From an uncultured Flavobacteriales bacterium (lineage in GTDB: Bacteria > Bacteroidota > Bacteroidia > Flavobacteriales_D > Crocinitomicaceae), in contig CAJAII010000036.1 of assembly GCA_903939755.1 (NCBI GenBank), positions 62,001-126,000 on the forward strand: a stretch of 64,000 nt of DNA. Reading direction: 5' to 3'. Both the position numbers and the translations under genes were made by a program. Shown piece by piece: positions 45,165-54,948 of this stretch. How positions within the stretch are numbered: the stretch's first letter is position 1; every line of letters begins with the position of its first letter. The notes beneath the pieces were generated by a model. That model saw nothing but the letters and a program-made list of their open reading frames with translations. It made no database searches and was not told the origin of the DNA.

Positions 45165-45464
45165 TTATTCTTCTTCCTTCATTTCCACTTTAAACATGCG
45201 TGGATCATATCCTAGATTATCCACTAATTCAAGGATGCGTGCTTCACTTAAGACATTGCTCTGCTCACAATAAAATAGTAAGGTCAGCTCTTTGGTTTTT
45301 ACCACTGATTTCCCGCCATTTTTTTCAATTAAAGCGATTAATTTCGGCGATAAAAAGGGGCACATTAACGCATTTGACTGAGCTGAAACAACATAGTTAG
45401 TATGTTTTTGTGAATAGCCAGTTAATGCACATAAAAACAAAATGGTTATAAGAATGATTTTCAT
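45165..45464 (-). CDS. Small secreted protein with HMA-like pattern
   Basis: 99 residues with a signal peptide (ending TGYSQ). The mature part (NYVVSAQSNALMCPFLSPKLIALIEKNGGKSVV, LTLLFYC, ARILELVDNLGYDPRMFKVEM) follows the beta-alpha-beta-beta-alpha-beta order of heavy-metal-associated domains, with CPFL where CxxC would be expected, so metal binding is unlikely or altered. That fold call is inference. It follows the T9SS type B gene by 8 nt and precedes the Smr gene by 35 nt; both neighbours are on its strand. Confidence 0.6.
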   Translation of the reverse strand: MKIILITILFLCALTGYSQKHTNYVVSAQSNALMCPFLSPKLIALIEKNGGKSVVKTKELTLLFYCEQSNVLSEARILELVDNLGYDPRMFKVEMKEEE

Positions 45465-45472
45465 AGGGTTTT

Positions 45473-48400
45473 CTATTTTATGATGGTAATATTTCCAACT
45501 CTTTCTTGAGAGTCTGCTCGAATAATATAAAAATATACCCCTTCCGATAAGAGTTCTCCGCCGAGATCGAATCCTTTAAAGGTTGGTCCAAATTGACTTG
45601 TTTCGAAGACTTTGTTTCCCCATCTATTTAGAATAACTATTTCATACTCCAAACAAATATCAATAATGCCATCCAGTAAAAATTCATCATTTACGTTATC
45701 TCCATTGGCCGTAATTACATTGGGGATATCTTGATCATCAAGCAATTCATTATTAAAAATTTCTAGTGGTAGGAAGAAGGAATACGTACAATTATTTACA
45801 TCAATAAAATTAAAACTCGCATTAAATACACCTGAATTTAAGTAATTGTATGTCGTGCTTAGATTGGCAGATGTTAGTGAATTCCCATCACCAAAATCCC
45901 AATTAATGTAATTCAATGGCGTGTTTATTGGATTGACACTACCCGTAAAATCGGCACGCCTATCACATCCAAGGATAACTGTACTCGTTACGGAAGGAAT
46001 AATTGGGATATTTACAACCTGAGTTACGGAATCGTTGCATCCACCTTCTGATGAATTGGTATAAAGTGTCACATTGTAATTTCCAATTGTGCCATAAAGG
46101 TGTTGTGGATTTGTTACGTTATTCGCGAATTGACCATCTCCAAATGTCCAATTACTAACTAAGTTAGCAGTAGGATTTAAGTTACTACTATTTAAGGTGG
46201 TGTTTGTAAAAGTAACGTTGTGCGAGTAACAGTCTACCACATAGGTAAAGGTAGGGACAGGAACGTTGTAAACAGTCGCTAAAAGTGAATCAGCATTCAT
46301 GCAGCCATTTTGATCTGTACCGATAACCACAAAATTATTGATACCGCTTGGTGGAGCAAAAGGTGTGTTGTTCGTTTGGCCATTGTTCCAAGTGAAATTG
46401 GGCGCTCCAGTAGCTTGGAAAGTTAGCAGGTTTCCTGCGCATAGAATGGTATCGTTTCCAGCAGAAATTATTGGTAACAAATTCATCAATACGGTCAAAG
46501 AATCACTATTAATACAATTATAACTGTTCTCTCCAATAACGGTATAAGTTACACTATTTGAATTTTGATTAAATGGCGTATTGTTGATTACGCCATTATT
46601 CCAAGTATAAGAAACTCCTCCTGTTCCATTAAGGGTAATCGGGTCAAATTGACAAATTGAAATGTCTGGACCGGCACCAATAGTTGGCAAAGGATTAATG
46701 GCTACCATCATGGTATCTGTATTGTCGCAAGCTATGCCATTTAATGTTTCTGTCCCGGTTAGGATATATGACACATTCAAAGGAGTGGAATTGCTTAAAT
46801 TGGTAAGGTTCAAGGTAGGATTAGAAACGTTAATCGCACTTAGGCCATTGGCATTATTCCATGTATAACTTATGGCATTATTGGTGGGTATTCCAATTAT
46901 ACTATCCACCGAAAAGCACACACTTATATTAGGTCCGGCATCAATAATTGGTAATGAGTTGATGATTATGGTGTCTAACACAATACACAATTGGGGAATT
47001 GTATAAGTAATTATTTGCGTACCTGCTCCAATCATTGGATTAAAACTGCCAAAAATTGGGTTGGTAATGCCATTTCCAGACCACGTTCCACCGGGAATAT
47101 TTGAACTAAGTTGAATACTGCCTCCATCGATGCATAGTGCTGGTGGAGCATTAATGATAGGTTCAAAAACATGGATATTTAGGGTGTGTGTATCTGAGAG
47201 GGCACCGCAAGTGGAGTATAAGTAAATAGTGTAGTCGCCTGGCGAGTTAAAAACATAACCCGGATTTGAACTGCCACTAAAATTTTGATTTTCTATTTCC
47301 CATTCTTGAAAACAGGTTAATCCAACTGTAGTTGTATTGGTAAAAAAAACAGAATCGCCAGTACAAACCATCGTATCGCTTGGTGTGAAAATAGGGATTG
47401 TACTACATGATTGACATAAATAACTATCGCTCGGGGTGAAATTAATAACACCAAAGGCCGGAATAGAGGCTGTAATATTTCCATTTGCAACGCTGCCTGT
47501 ATTTGTTGCTGTTAATGCAATATTGACGATACCAAGTGGCGGGCTCGACATTTGGCAAGAAACAATACCCACGCTGTCCGTTTTTATAAATAAAGGATCC
47601 ATACTGGTATCCAAGTTTCCAAAAAATGGTGATGTGGTAAATGCCGACATGGTGAAGCCATTGTCTAAATTAAAGCGTACACCAACTCCTTTGTCTCGGT
47701 CGTTTCCCCCATACGTTCTTGCCCATTGGAGGTTTCCAGCATCTGTCAATGAAAATAAAAGAATGTCTTTTTCAGCCATCGCTTCTGTAACTCCTGGTTG
47801 AGAGTTGGCGGCAACTGGGTAAGAGTCGGAGTGTCCTAAAATAGCGTATCCATTAGGATATTTTACAATATCCCTCGATTGATCTCGATTTGCACCACCT
47901 AATGCTTTCGCCCAAATAACATTGCCATTATTGAGATTTAATTTTGCTGCTAAAATATTCTCACCTCCTAATCCACCAAGTAGAGTGGGGGAGGTAACTA
48001 CTATTTCACCAGCAACTTCATTTATTGCCGCTTTACACGACCATGTGGTATGGTCTGAATCAGGATAGCCTGTTCCTCCATAACTTTTGATCCAGATGGA
48101 ATTCCCTAAACCGTCAAAGCGTCCGACAACGATATCAGTTCCTAAATTTGCTCTAATGCTGGTTACTATAATATCTCCATTAGTTAAGTTTTTCAGATAC
48201 AAGCCCATGTCGCCCATGTTTGATAATGCTTTGCTCCAAACTAAATTCCCTAAATTATCCACCTTCATAAGGTATAATACATTCGTATTCCGACCGATGC
48301 AGGTAAAACCACCAGTGGGGGATTCTTCCGCATACATCATCCATTCACAGGTATATTTTTTTAGCCATTGCACATTTCCATTGGCGTCAATTTTCATGTT

Positions 48401-48754
48401 AAAGGCACGATTTGTACCTGCGCCATCATAAAGTCCAGATACTAAAAAACCGCCATCACTTGTTTGGATAATACTTTTTCCACCTTCTTGACCAGGTGTC
48501 CCATATAATTTAAACCAAAGGATGTTTCCACAAACATCCAAACGATATACATAAATATCACAATCTCCATGTCCACTTCCTTGGGCACTACTTTCATGTT
48601 GCCCTGTTGCAGCAAAGCCTCCATCTAGGGTTGCCGCAATTTGCAAAGCACCTTGCATGCCAGGGAGATTGTATTTTCTGTAAAATGTATTGTTTTGGGC
48701 AGAAATAGATGAACAAACAAAGAAAAATACTGCAACTAGCTGATAAACTTTCAT
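45473..48754 (-). CDS. Large secreted protein with PKD repeats and T9SS type B sorting domain
   Basis: 1093 residues. After a signal peptide come SBBP/propeller-type repeats (DGGFAATGQHES, DGGFLVSGLYD, WARTYGGNDRDKG) to about residue 420, then multiple Ig/PKD-like repeats including WTFGDGQFANNVTNPQHLYGTIGNYNVTL. The C-terminal ~85 residues (IPNVITANGDNVNDEFLL, then ILNRWGNKVFETSQFGP and EGVYFYIIRA) are the gliding-motility-associated type B signal. Such proteins are surface adhesins or filaments. It is first in a minus-strand run followed by the 99-residue protein and probably the Smr gene region. Confidence 0.9.
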   Translation of the reverse strand: MKVYQLVAVFFFVCSSISAQNNTFYRKYNLPGMQGALQIAATLDGGFAATGQHESSAQGSGHGDCDIYVYRLDVCGNILWFKLYGTPGQEGGKSIIQTSDGGFLVSGLYDGAGTNRAFNMKIDANGNVQWLKKYTCEWMMYAEESPTGGFTCIGRNTNVLYLMKVDNLGNLVWSKALSNMGDMGLYLKNLTNGDIIVTSIRANLGTDIVVGRFDGLGNSIWIKSYGGTGYPDSDHTTWSCKAAINEVAGEIVVTSPTLLGGLGGENILAAKLNLNNGNVIWAKALGGANRDQSRDIVKYPNGYAILGHSDSYPVAANSQPGVTEAMAEKDILLFSLTDAGNLQWARTYGGNDRDKGVGVRFNLDNGFTMSAFTTSPFFGNLDTSMDPLFIKTDSVGIVSCQMSSPPLGIVNIALTATNTGSVANGNITASIPAFGVINFTPSDSYLCQSCSTIPIFTPSDTMVCTGDSVFFTNTTTVGLTCFQEWEIENQNFSGSSNPGYVFNSPGDYTIYLYSTCGALSDTHTLNIHVFEPIINAPPALCIDGGSIQLSSNIPGGTWSGNGITNPIFGSFNPMIGAGTQIITYTIPQLCIVLDTIIINSLPIIDAGPNISVCFSVDSIIGIPTNNAISYTWNNANGLSAINVSNPTLNLTNLSNSTPLNVSYILTGTETLNGIACDNTDTMMVAINPLPTIGAGPDISICQFDPITLNGTGGVSYTWNNGVINNTPFNQNSNSVTYTVIGENSYNCINSDSLTVLMNLLPIISAGNDTILCAGNLLTFQATGAPNFTWNNGQTNNTPFAPPSGINNFVVIGTDQNGCMNADSLLATVYNVPVPTFTYVVDCYSHNVTFTNTTLNSSNLNPTANLVSNWTFGDGQFANNVTNPQHLYGTIGNYNVTLYTNSSEGGCNDSVTQVVNIPIIPSVTSTVILGCDRRADFTGSVNPINTPLNYINWDFGDGNSLTSANLSTTYNYLNSGVFNASFNFIDVNNCTYSFFLPLEIFNNELLDDQDIPNVITANGDNVNDEFLLDGIIDICLEYEIVILNRWGNKVFETSQFGPTFKGFDLGGELLSEGVYFYIIRADSQERVGNITIIK

Positions 48755-48772
48755 TTACTATGAATTTTATTA

Positions 48773-48780
48773 CAAAAATA
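48773..48780 (-). promoter_or_regulatory. -7 promoter element for the T9SS type B gene
   Basis: TATTTTTG on the minus strand matches TAnnTTTG, 18 nt before the ATG at 48754. Confidence 0.45.
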
Positions 48781-48842
48781 GGACTTTTTTAAGCCAACAT
48801 TTTTGAATTTTACATTAAATAATTATTTTCAATTAGATTAAT

Positions 48843-51800
48843 TTACATATTCCTTCGATATTGACCTCCGACGGCAAATAAGCAATCGGTAATTTGACCT
48901 AGCGAGGCATATTTTGCTGTTTCCATTAATTCTTCGAAGATATTCTTGTTATTAATAGCTGCATCTTGAATTTTCTCAATGTTTTTAGCAAATTCAATTT
49001 TGTTGAATGCTTTTAAATTGTGAAGCATGGTTATTTGATAGGCCTTTTCTTCCTCCGTTGCTCTGATAATTTCTTTCGGAAGAACCGTTGGAGATCCTTT
49101 TGAACTCAAGAAGGTATTCACTCCAATGATTGGAAATTCACCCGTGTGTTTTAGTGTTTCATAATACAAGGACTCTTCTTGAATCTTGGATCGTTGGTAC
49201 ATAGTTTCCATTGCTCCCAACACACCGCCACGTTCTGTAATCCGATCGAATTCAGTTAAAACTGCTTCTTCAACGAGATCAGTTAACTCTTCGATTATGA
49301 AGGATCCTTGCAATGGATTTTCATTTTTCGCTAATCCAAGTTCTTTATTTATTATCAACTGAATCGCCATTGCTCTCCGAACAGACTCTTCTGTTGGAGT
49401 CGTAATTGCTTCATCATACGCATTCGTGTGTAATGAATTGCAATTGTCGTAAATCGCATAAAGCGCTTGCAAGGAGGTGCGAATATCATTAAAATCTATT
49501 TCTTGCGCATGCAACGATCGCCCTGAAGTTTGAATATGGTATTTCAACATTTGTGCACGAGGGTTCGCATGGTATTTATTCGCTAATGCTTTGGCCCAAA
49601 TTCTTCTTGCAACGCGTCCTATTACGGCATATTCTGGATCGATTCCATTGGAGAAAAAGAAAGAAAGGTTGGGGCCGAAATCATTGATATCCATTCCTCG
49701 ACTCAAGTAATACTCCACATAGGTGAAGCCATTTGCTAAGGTAAATGCCAGTTGCGTGATAGGATTGGCACCTGCTTCAGCAATGTGGTAACCTGAAATT
49801 GAAACAGAATAGAAATTACGAATTTGATTGTCAATAAAATATTGCTGCACATCGCCCATCAATCGCAGCGCAAATTCAGTTGAAAAGATACAGGTGTTTT
49901 GAGCTTGGTCTTCCTTCAGAATGTCTGCTTGAACGGTACCTCTTACTTGGGCGAGGGTTTCTTTTTTTATTTGATTATAAACCGCTGATGGAAGAACTTG
50001 ATCTCCAGTAATTCCTAATAATAAAAGTCCTAATCCATTATTGCCTTCCGGTAATTCGCCGTTATATCTCGGACGATCAAGTCCCTTCTTTTTATAAATA
50101 CCTTCAATCTTTTGCTCAATTTCTTTTTCAAGACCTTGTACCTTAATGTATTTCTCACAATTTTGATCAATTGCCGCATTCATAAAAAAGGCCAATAGCA
50201 TCGGTGCTGGTCCATTAATGGTCATGGAAACTGATGTGGCAGGATGGCTTAAATCAAAACCAGAATAGAGTTTTTTCGCATCATCTAAACAGCAGATCGA
50301 GACACCGGAATTACCTATTTTACCGTAAATGTCAGGTCGAATTGCAGGATCATTTCCATATAATGTAACTGAATCAAATGCAGTAGAAAGACGCTTAGCT
50401 GGAAGTCCTAAACTTACGTAATGAAAACGCTTATTCGTTCTTTCTGGCCCTCCTTCTCCGGCAAACATTCGGGTAGGATCTTCACCTTCTCGTTTGAAAG
50501 GAAATAATCCTGCCGTGTAGGGAAATTCACCTGGAAAATTTTCTTGTAAGCCCCATCTTAATACATCTCCCCAGCTGCTGTATTTTGGGCTAGCTACTTT
50601 GGGTAGTTGAGAATGAGAAAGGGAGGTCGTATGTGTTTGTATGCTTAGTTCTTTGTCTCGTACTTTAAATTTAAAAATGGGATCTTTAAATGTTTGTTTT
50701 TTTGCCTCCCAATGCTGCAAAAACGCCCAATTTTTTGGGTCAAAATTTAATTTTTCTATTTCAAAGGCTTCTTGTAAACTTTTTATCAATCGATCTTTAT
50801 CCTCCATTGCGGAATTTTTAATCGAATGAATGGATAAGTTAAGTCCGTATAAATTTTCAGCTACTACCACTTGCTTGTTCACCCAATTATCATATGAACG
50901 ATTGTTTTCTGAAATTTCAGATAAATAACGCGTTCTCTCTGGTGGAATTACAAAGATCTTTTCAGACATTTCGTTTGTAATTTCAAATTGAGAGGCAAGG
51001 GGAGCGCCGGTCATGGAAACTATTTTATCCATTATTACCTTGTAAATGGAATTCATCCCAGGGTCATTAAATTGTGAGGCGATGGTGCCATAAACTGGCA
51101 TATCATCCACACTTTCGTCCCACAAATTATGATTCCGTTGGTATTGCTTCCTAACATCTCTTAAGGCATCTAGTGCTCCTCTTTTGTCGAATTTGTTTAA
51201 AGCGATGACATTGGCAAAATCCAACATGTCAATTTTTTCTAACTGTGTTGCTGCGCCATATTCAGGTGTCATCACATATAAAGAAACATCCGAATGTTCT
51301 AGGATTTCTGTGTCTGATTGCCCGATACCAGATGTTTCAATGATTATTAAGTCATACTTCGCCACTTTTAAGATACTAATCGCTTCCGCTACATGTTTCG
51401 AGAGCGCTAAGTTAGATTGACGAGTAGCCAGTGATCGCATGTAAACGCGGCTGTTTTTGATGGAGTTCATACGAATACGATCACCTAATAGTGCTCCTCC
51501 AGTTTTTCGCTTAGAAGGATCAACGGATACAACCGCTATTTTTTTATCAGAAAAATCAACGAGAAAGCGACGGACTAATTCATCGACTAAGGATGATTTT
51601 CCTGCACCACCTGTCCCTGTAATTCCCAACACTGGAATTTTTGAGGCCTTGGCAATCGTATCAATCTCATTTAATTCTGAAGTGTAAGCTGCGGGATAAT
51701 TTTCAGCAGCAGAAATCGCACGTGCAATGGAAGGAATGTGTTGCTCCTTAATTTTTTCAAATTCGTCGCTTATTTTGTCGCCTAGTGGAAAATCACATTG

Positions 51801-52223
51801 TTTCACTAAATCGTTAATCATACCTTGCAACCCCATTTTTCTCCCATCATCTGGGTGGTAAATTTTGGTAATCCCATAATCCATGAGTTCCTTGATTTCA
51901 GAGGGTAAAATCGTTCCACCTCCACCACCAAATATTTTGATGTGAGGAGCCCCTTTCTCTTTGAGTAAATCGTGCATAAATTTGAAGTACTCCAAGTGTC
52001 CTCCTTGGTACGATGTCATTGCAATTGCTTGCACATCTTCTTGAATGGCGCAATCTACTACTTCTTCAACAGATCGATCGTGGCCAAGGTGAATTACTTC
52101 ACAACCAGTTGCTTGAATGATTCGGCGCATGATATTGATAGCAGCATCGTGTCCATCAAAGAGGGACGCGGCGGTTACAATTCGGATTTTATGGAGTGGT
52201 TGATAAGGGCTTTCTTGTTTCAT
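48843..52223 (-). CDS. icmF: Fused isobutyryl-CoA mutase (IcmF)
   Basis: 1126 residues in the order B12-binding domain, G-protein chaperone, mutase. The cobalamin motif is FDGHDAAIN (Asp23, His25). The chaperone has the P-loop [12 protein letters not shown] (200-211), VSVDPS and NKFD (343-346), equivalent to MeaB. In the mutase part, Phe587 (TRMFAGEG) and Gln775 ([10 protein letters not shown]) occupy the positions that are Tyr and Arg in methylmalonyl-CoA mutase, which indicates isobutyryl-/n-butyryl-CoA rearrangement rather than methylmalonyl-CoA. It is monocistronic, with a -7 box 26 nt upstream. Confidence 0.93.
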   Translation of the reverse strand: MKQESPYQPLHKIRIVTAASLFDGHDAAINIMRRIIQATGCEVIHLGHDRSVEEVVDCAIQEDVQAIAMTSYQGGHLEYFKFMHDLLKEKGAPHIKIFGGGGGTILPSEIKELMDYGITKIYHPDDGRKMGLQGMINDLVKQCDFPLGDKISDEFEKIKEQHIPSIARAISAAENYPAAYTSELNEIDTIAKASKIPVLGITGTGGAGKSSLVDELVRRFLVDFSDKKIAVVSVDPSKRKTGGALLGDRIRMNSIKNSRVYMRSLATRQSNLALSKHVAEAISILKVAKYDLIIIETSGIGQSDTEILEHSDVSLYVMTPEYGAATQLEKIDMLDFANVIALNKFDKRGALDALRDVRKQYQRNHNLWDESVDDMPVYGTIASQFNDPGMNSIYKVIMDKIVSMTGAPLASQFEITNEMSEKIFVIPPERTRYLSEISENNRSYDNWVNKQVVVAENLYGLNLSIHSIKNSAMEDKDRLIKSLQEAFEIEKLNFDPKNWAFLQHWEAKKQTFKDPIFKFKVRDKELSIQTHTTSLSHSQLPKVASPKYSSWGDVLRWGLQENFPGEFPYTAGLFPFKREGEDPTRMFAGEGGPERTNKRFHYVSLGLPAKRLSTAFDSVTLYGNDPAIRPDIYGKIGNSGVSICCLDDAKKLYSGFDLSHPATSVSMTINGPAPMLLAFFMNAAIDQNCEKYIKVQGLEKEIEQKIEGIYKKKGLDRPRYNGELPEGNNGLGLLLLGITGDQVLPSAVYNQIKKETLAQVRGTVQADILKEDQAQNTCIFSTEFALRLMGDVQQYFIDNQIRNFYSVSISGYHIAEAGANPITQLAFTLANGFTYVEYYLSRGMDINDFGPNLSFFFSNGIDPEYAVIGRVARRIWAKALANKYHANPRAQMLKYHIQTSGRSLHAQEIDFNDIRTSLQALYAIYDNCNSLHTNAYDEAITTPTEESVRRAMAIQLIINKELGLAKNENPLQGSFIIEELTDLVEEAVLTEFDRITERGGVLGAMETMYQRSKIQEESLYYETLKHTGEFPIIGVNTFLSSKGSPTVLPKEIIRATEEEKAYQITMLHNLKAFNKIEFAKNIEKIQDAAINNKNIFEELMETAKYASLGQITDCLFAVGGQYRRNM

Positions 52224-52249
52224 AGGATAAGTAAAATAATACTTGGAAA

Positions 52250-52257
52250 CAAATTTA
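52250..52257 (-). promoter_or_regulatory. -7 promoter element for icmF
   Basis: TAAATTTG on the minus strand matches TAnnTTTG, 26 nt before the ATG at 52223. Confidence 0.45.
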
Positions 52258-52268
52258 CAAAAAGCCGA

Positions 52269-52517
52269 TCATTCTATGCGATCAATTTTTTCCTTTTCTG
52301 CTAGAAATGTTGATTGCTCTATTTTTTCAAAGGAAATTTCGTCTGTTATAATCTCCTTAACACGGATTTTTTCAAAGTAGGAAATGGCTCGGATATGGAA
52401 CATAAATCGATGTTCATTCATTAGTTGAATTTCATAGAATTCATTTTCAGAAACTATTTCGTAAATTGATTTTCCGTTTTTTAGTTTTCTGTAGGTAGGA
52501 AAAGTTTCTTTATTCAT
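52269..52517 (-). CDS. Hypothetical 82-residue protein
   Basis: From the ATG at 52517, 82 residues rich in Glu, Lys and Phe (FPTYRKLKNGKSIYEIVSEN, FYEIQLMNEHRFMFHIRAI, VKEIITDEISFEKIEQ), resembling a small beta/alpha cytoplasmic protein. No family is recognised. The reading frame continues upstream to 52631, but that part runs into the dispersed repeat and looks non-coding, so the ATG at 52517 is chosen. Its promoter was not identified; the icmF promoter lies just after its stop. Confidence 0.5.
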   Translation of the reverse strand: MNKETFPTYRKLKNGKSIYEIVSENEFYEIQLMNEHRFMFHIRAISYFEKIRVKEIITDEISFEKIEQSTFLAEKEKIDRIE

Positions 52518-52557
52518 AAGGTTTAAGACGATTTTGAAAGTTATAAAATATTCTTGT

Positions 52558-52725
52558 CCTCCGCCCCGGCGGAAAAAATAGGACGCTGTTTTCTTTGTCC
52601 TTTTGTCTTGATAATACGGCAAGCTCAGCACAAGTACAAAAGAACGAAAAAATCAAGTCTCGATGGAAGCCGGGCCTCTCGACTCCGCTCGATGCCTTTT
52701 AAGTGAATCGAGCGGAGCCGAGAGA
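52558..52725 (+). repeat. Dispersed palindromic repeat, copy 2
   Basis: Same order and orientation as copy 1: hairpin CCGCC-cc-GGCGG (52561-52572), the 74-nt block (52591-52664, one difference from 9753-9826), then a 17-nt arm CTCTCGACTCCGCTCGA (52676-52692) and its complement (52708-52724) with one mismatch. It sits between the 82-residue protein gene and selD and has no reading frame of its own. Confidence 0.85.
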
Positions 52726-52755
52726 CACTTCAATCGACCGATACATGAAAAGACT

Positions 52756-52820
52756 GATAAGCTTTGCTTATCAAACGACATACCGAAACGTCGGTACTTT
52801 TCGGTATCGCTTACGTTTCG
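52756..52820 (+). repeat. Additional stem-loops beyond repeat copy 2
   Basis: GATAAGC (52756-52762) pairs with GCTTATC (52766-52772) around TTT. TACCGAAA (52781-52788) can pair with TTTCGGTA (52799-52806), competing with CGAAACG (52784-52790)/CGTTTCG (52814-52820). The gap 52518-52895 otherwise holds no gene. Confidence 0.5.
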
Positions 52821-52895
52821 ATCCACCTTGACGGATCTTCATCCTATCTTTGCCAATCGAGACAGCGAAAAAAACGCATCTGTTTGTTTATCCAT

Positions 52896-53930
52896 TTATT
52901 CGATAATAATCGCCATATCCTTTGCTTCAGTGAACTGACCAATTTCGAATAATGGAATTTTCTCCATTTCAAAAAGGGCGATAATCTCGTTTTTTTTCGT
53001 TGGGTCTACTGAAAAAAGCAGTCCTCCATTGGTTTGAGGATCACACATTGTTAGTAATGTAGCGCCTTCTATGCCACTGACGTTTTCGCCATACATTTTC
53101 CAATTTCGCATCGTGTTGTCTGGATATACCCATGCTTCTGAGAGTTCTTTCACTCCTTTTAACAATGGCACATTTTTGTAATTAATTGTGGCGCTAATTC
53201 TTCCTTTGTCTGTCATTTCAATTAAATGCCCTAACAAACCAAATCCGGTTACATCCGTCATGGCTGAAACGGCTTCTATTCCGCCTAATTTTTCTCCAAT
53301 AATGTTTAAAGCACAGCTGCTAGTAATAAAATCATCCATGAAATGTGCGCTATCTAGTCCGCGTTTTAGGGCCGTTGCCAAAATGCCTGACCCTATGGGT
53401 TTTGTTAGAAATATAAGGTCATTTTCGTGCGCCGTATTATTCCGTTTTATTTTATTTTTGTCAACAATTCCATTTACCGCTAGTCCAAAAATGGGTTCTT
53501 TATTTTCTATAGAATGTCCACCTGCGAGTGTAATTCCAGCTAATTTACAGATTTCTGTGGCTCCTTTTAACACTTCAGAAGCAATATGTATTGGTAATAC
53601 GGAGGTTGGCCAAGCAAGAATACTTAGCGCAAGAATAGGTTTCCCGCCCATCGCATAGACATCGCTGATAGCGTTTGCTGCAGCTATTCGTCCGAAATCA
53701 TAAGGAGAATCTACGATAGGTGTAAAAAAATCGCAGGTGCTAATCAAGCAAAGGGAATCATTTAGCGTGTAAACTGCGGCATCGTCTGTTTTGGAATTCC
53801 CAACTAGAAGAAGTTCAGAATCCATAACGACCACATCTTTCAGTAATTCTTTTAATTCTCCCGGCGGAATCTTACATCCACAGCCACCTCCTTTAGTGAA
53901 TTCTGTTAATTTTATTTCGTTATTTTCCAT
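52896..53930 (-). CDS. selD: Selenide, water dikinase
   Basis: 344 residues. The catalytic N-terminal loop FTKGGGCGCKIPPGEL has Cys17 and Lys20 in the E. coli positions, so the enzyme uses Cys rather than Sec. Further motifs VGNSKTDDAAVY, DFFTPIVDSPYDFGRIAAANAISDVYAMGG and AMTDVTGFGLLGH are typical of SelD. It makes selenophosphate from selenide and ATP. It is the last gene of the hydrolase-selU-selD unit and overlaps selU by 11 nt. No selA, selB or tRNA-Sec gene is in the window. Confidence 0.96.
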   Translation of the reverse strand: MENNEIKLTEFTKGGGCGCKIPPGELKELLKDVVVMDSELLLVGNSKTDDAAVYTLNDSLCLISTCDFFTPIVDSPYDFGRIAAANAISDVYAMGGKPILALSILAWPTSVLPIHIASEVLKGATEICKLAGITLAGGHSIENKEPIFGLAVNGIVDKNKIKRNNTAHENDLIFLTKPIGSGILATALKRGLDSAHFMDDFITSSCALNIIGEKLGGIEAVSAMTDVTGFGLLGHLIEMTDKGRISATINYKNVPLLKGVKELSEAWVYPDNTMRNWKMYGENVSGIEGATLLTMCDPQTNGGLLFSVDPTKKNEIIALFEMEKIPLFEIGQFTEAKDMAIIIE

Positions 53931-54936
53931 TTTTAATATTGACTAAAAAATTGGCGATTTCCGTATAGTTTTTTGCAGGGCATTCAATTTTTATTTTATC
54001 TCCAAGGGGATTGATTTCTTTATGATAGGAATAGGCTTTGTCGTAATAGCTAAGTGCAATCGAAAATGCATTTCTCACTTCATTATTGTCAAGATATTCT
54101 ATTGCTTTCTTGGCATGTTGCGGACCGAGTCGTTTGGCAATTCGAAGGGTACAAACCTTTAGCTCTTCAATCGAAAAAACGCCGTAATCTACCATGATTT
54201 GATCGAGCCGCTCCTCAAAGGATCTGTCTAGAAAATAATGGGGTGCTTTCCTCATTTGATTCCAAATTCCTTCAGGGATAATTCTTGCACCAATTGTTCT
54301 ACTTTCATCTTCTAGCCAAACAGTATTCATTCCTGTTGTGATAAGTTGCTGGGCTAATTCGTTTTCAAATTGTTCTTGGCTAGGTTGGTCTTCCATTCCT
54401 AATGCGCCATACGAGGAGCCTCTGTGATGAGCTAATTTCTCCAAATCGATGCAAAATGCACTTGTTTTTACTAGTTCGTCAAGAATATGCGTTTTTCCAC
54501 TCCCTGTCATACCGCCAAGGATAGAAAAATTATAATTTAACTCAAATGTTTTCCGGACATGTTGTCGGTACGATTTATACCCTCCAATTAGCACGGAAAC
54601 TTTAATCCCAAAAAACTCCATTAGGTAGGTGAAGAAGCCGCTTCTCATGCCTCCGCGCCAACAGTGAATTATGATTTCATCGTGTTTCTCCACTAATTTC
54701 AGGGCCGTCTTAATTCGCGTGTATAAATGAGGCCCTGTTAATTCTAAGCCTTTAAGTATGGCCTGTTTTTGCCCATGATTTTTATAGATTGTACCTACTA
54801 TTTTGCGTTCTTCCGAGTTCAGTATGGGGATGTTTATTGCACCTGGAATGTGCCCCATGTTATATTCTAGTTCACTGCGAACATCTATGATCAAACTTTT
54901 AGCAATTAATTCCCAAGAAAATAGAATCTTGCCCAT
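53920..54936 (-). CDS. selU: tRNA 2-selenouridine synthase
   Basis: 338 residues. The N-terminal rhodanese domain has SELEYNMGHIPGAINIP and the active-site loop HCWRGGMRSG (Cys92), as in MnmH/SelU. The second half has a P-loop GGMTGSGKT (141-149). SelU uses selenophosphate to replace sulfur by selenium at the wobble 2-thiouridine of some tRNAs. Its tight overlap with selD supports a shared selenium function. The upstream hydrolase ends 12 nt before its start. Confidence 0.95.
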   Translation of the reverse strand: MGKILFSWELIAKSLIIDVRSELEYNMGHIPGAINIPILNSEERKIVGTIYKNHGQKQAILKGLELTGPHLYTRIKTALKLVEKHDEIIIHCWRGGMRSGFFTYLMEFFGIKVSVLIGGYKSYRQHVRKTFELNYNFSILGGMTGSGKTHILDELVKTSAFCIDLEKLAHHRGSSYGALGMEDQPSQEQFENELAQQLITTGMNTVWLEDESRTIGARIIPEGIWNQMRKAPHYFLDRSFEERLDQIMVDYGVFSIEELKVCTLRIAKRLGPQHAKKAIEYLDNNEVRNAFSIALSYYDKAYSYHKEINPLGDKIKIECPAKNYTEIANFLVNIKNGK

Positions 54937-54948
54937 TATAGGTAAATA

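Noticed and set aside
45473-48754. Several open frames on the strand opposite the large T9SS type B gene
   Set aside because: They are antisense shadows of a real coding gene with clear domains and no ribosome-binding or family signals of their own.
52518-52631. Upstream extension of the 82-residue protein
   Set aside because: It reads into the dispersed repeat and shows no coding character; an ATG is available at 52517.
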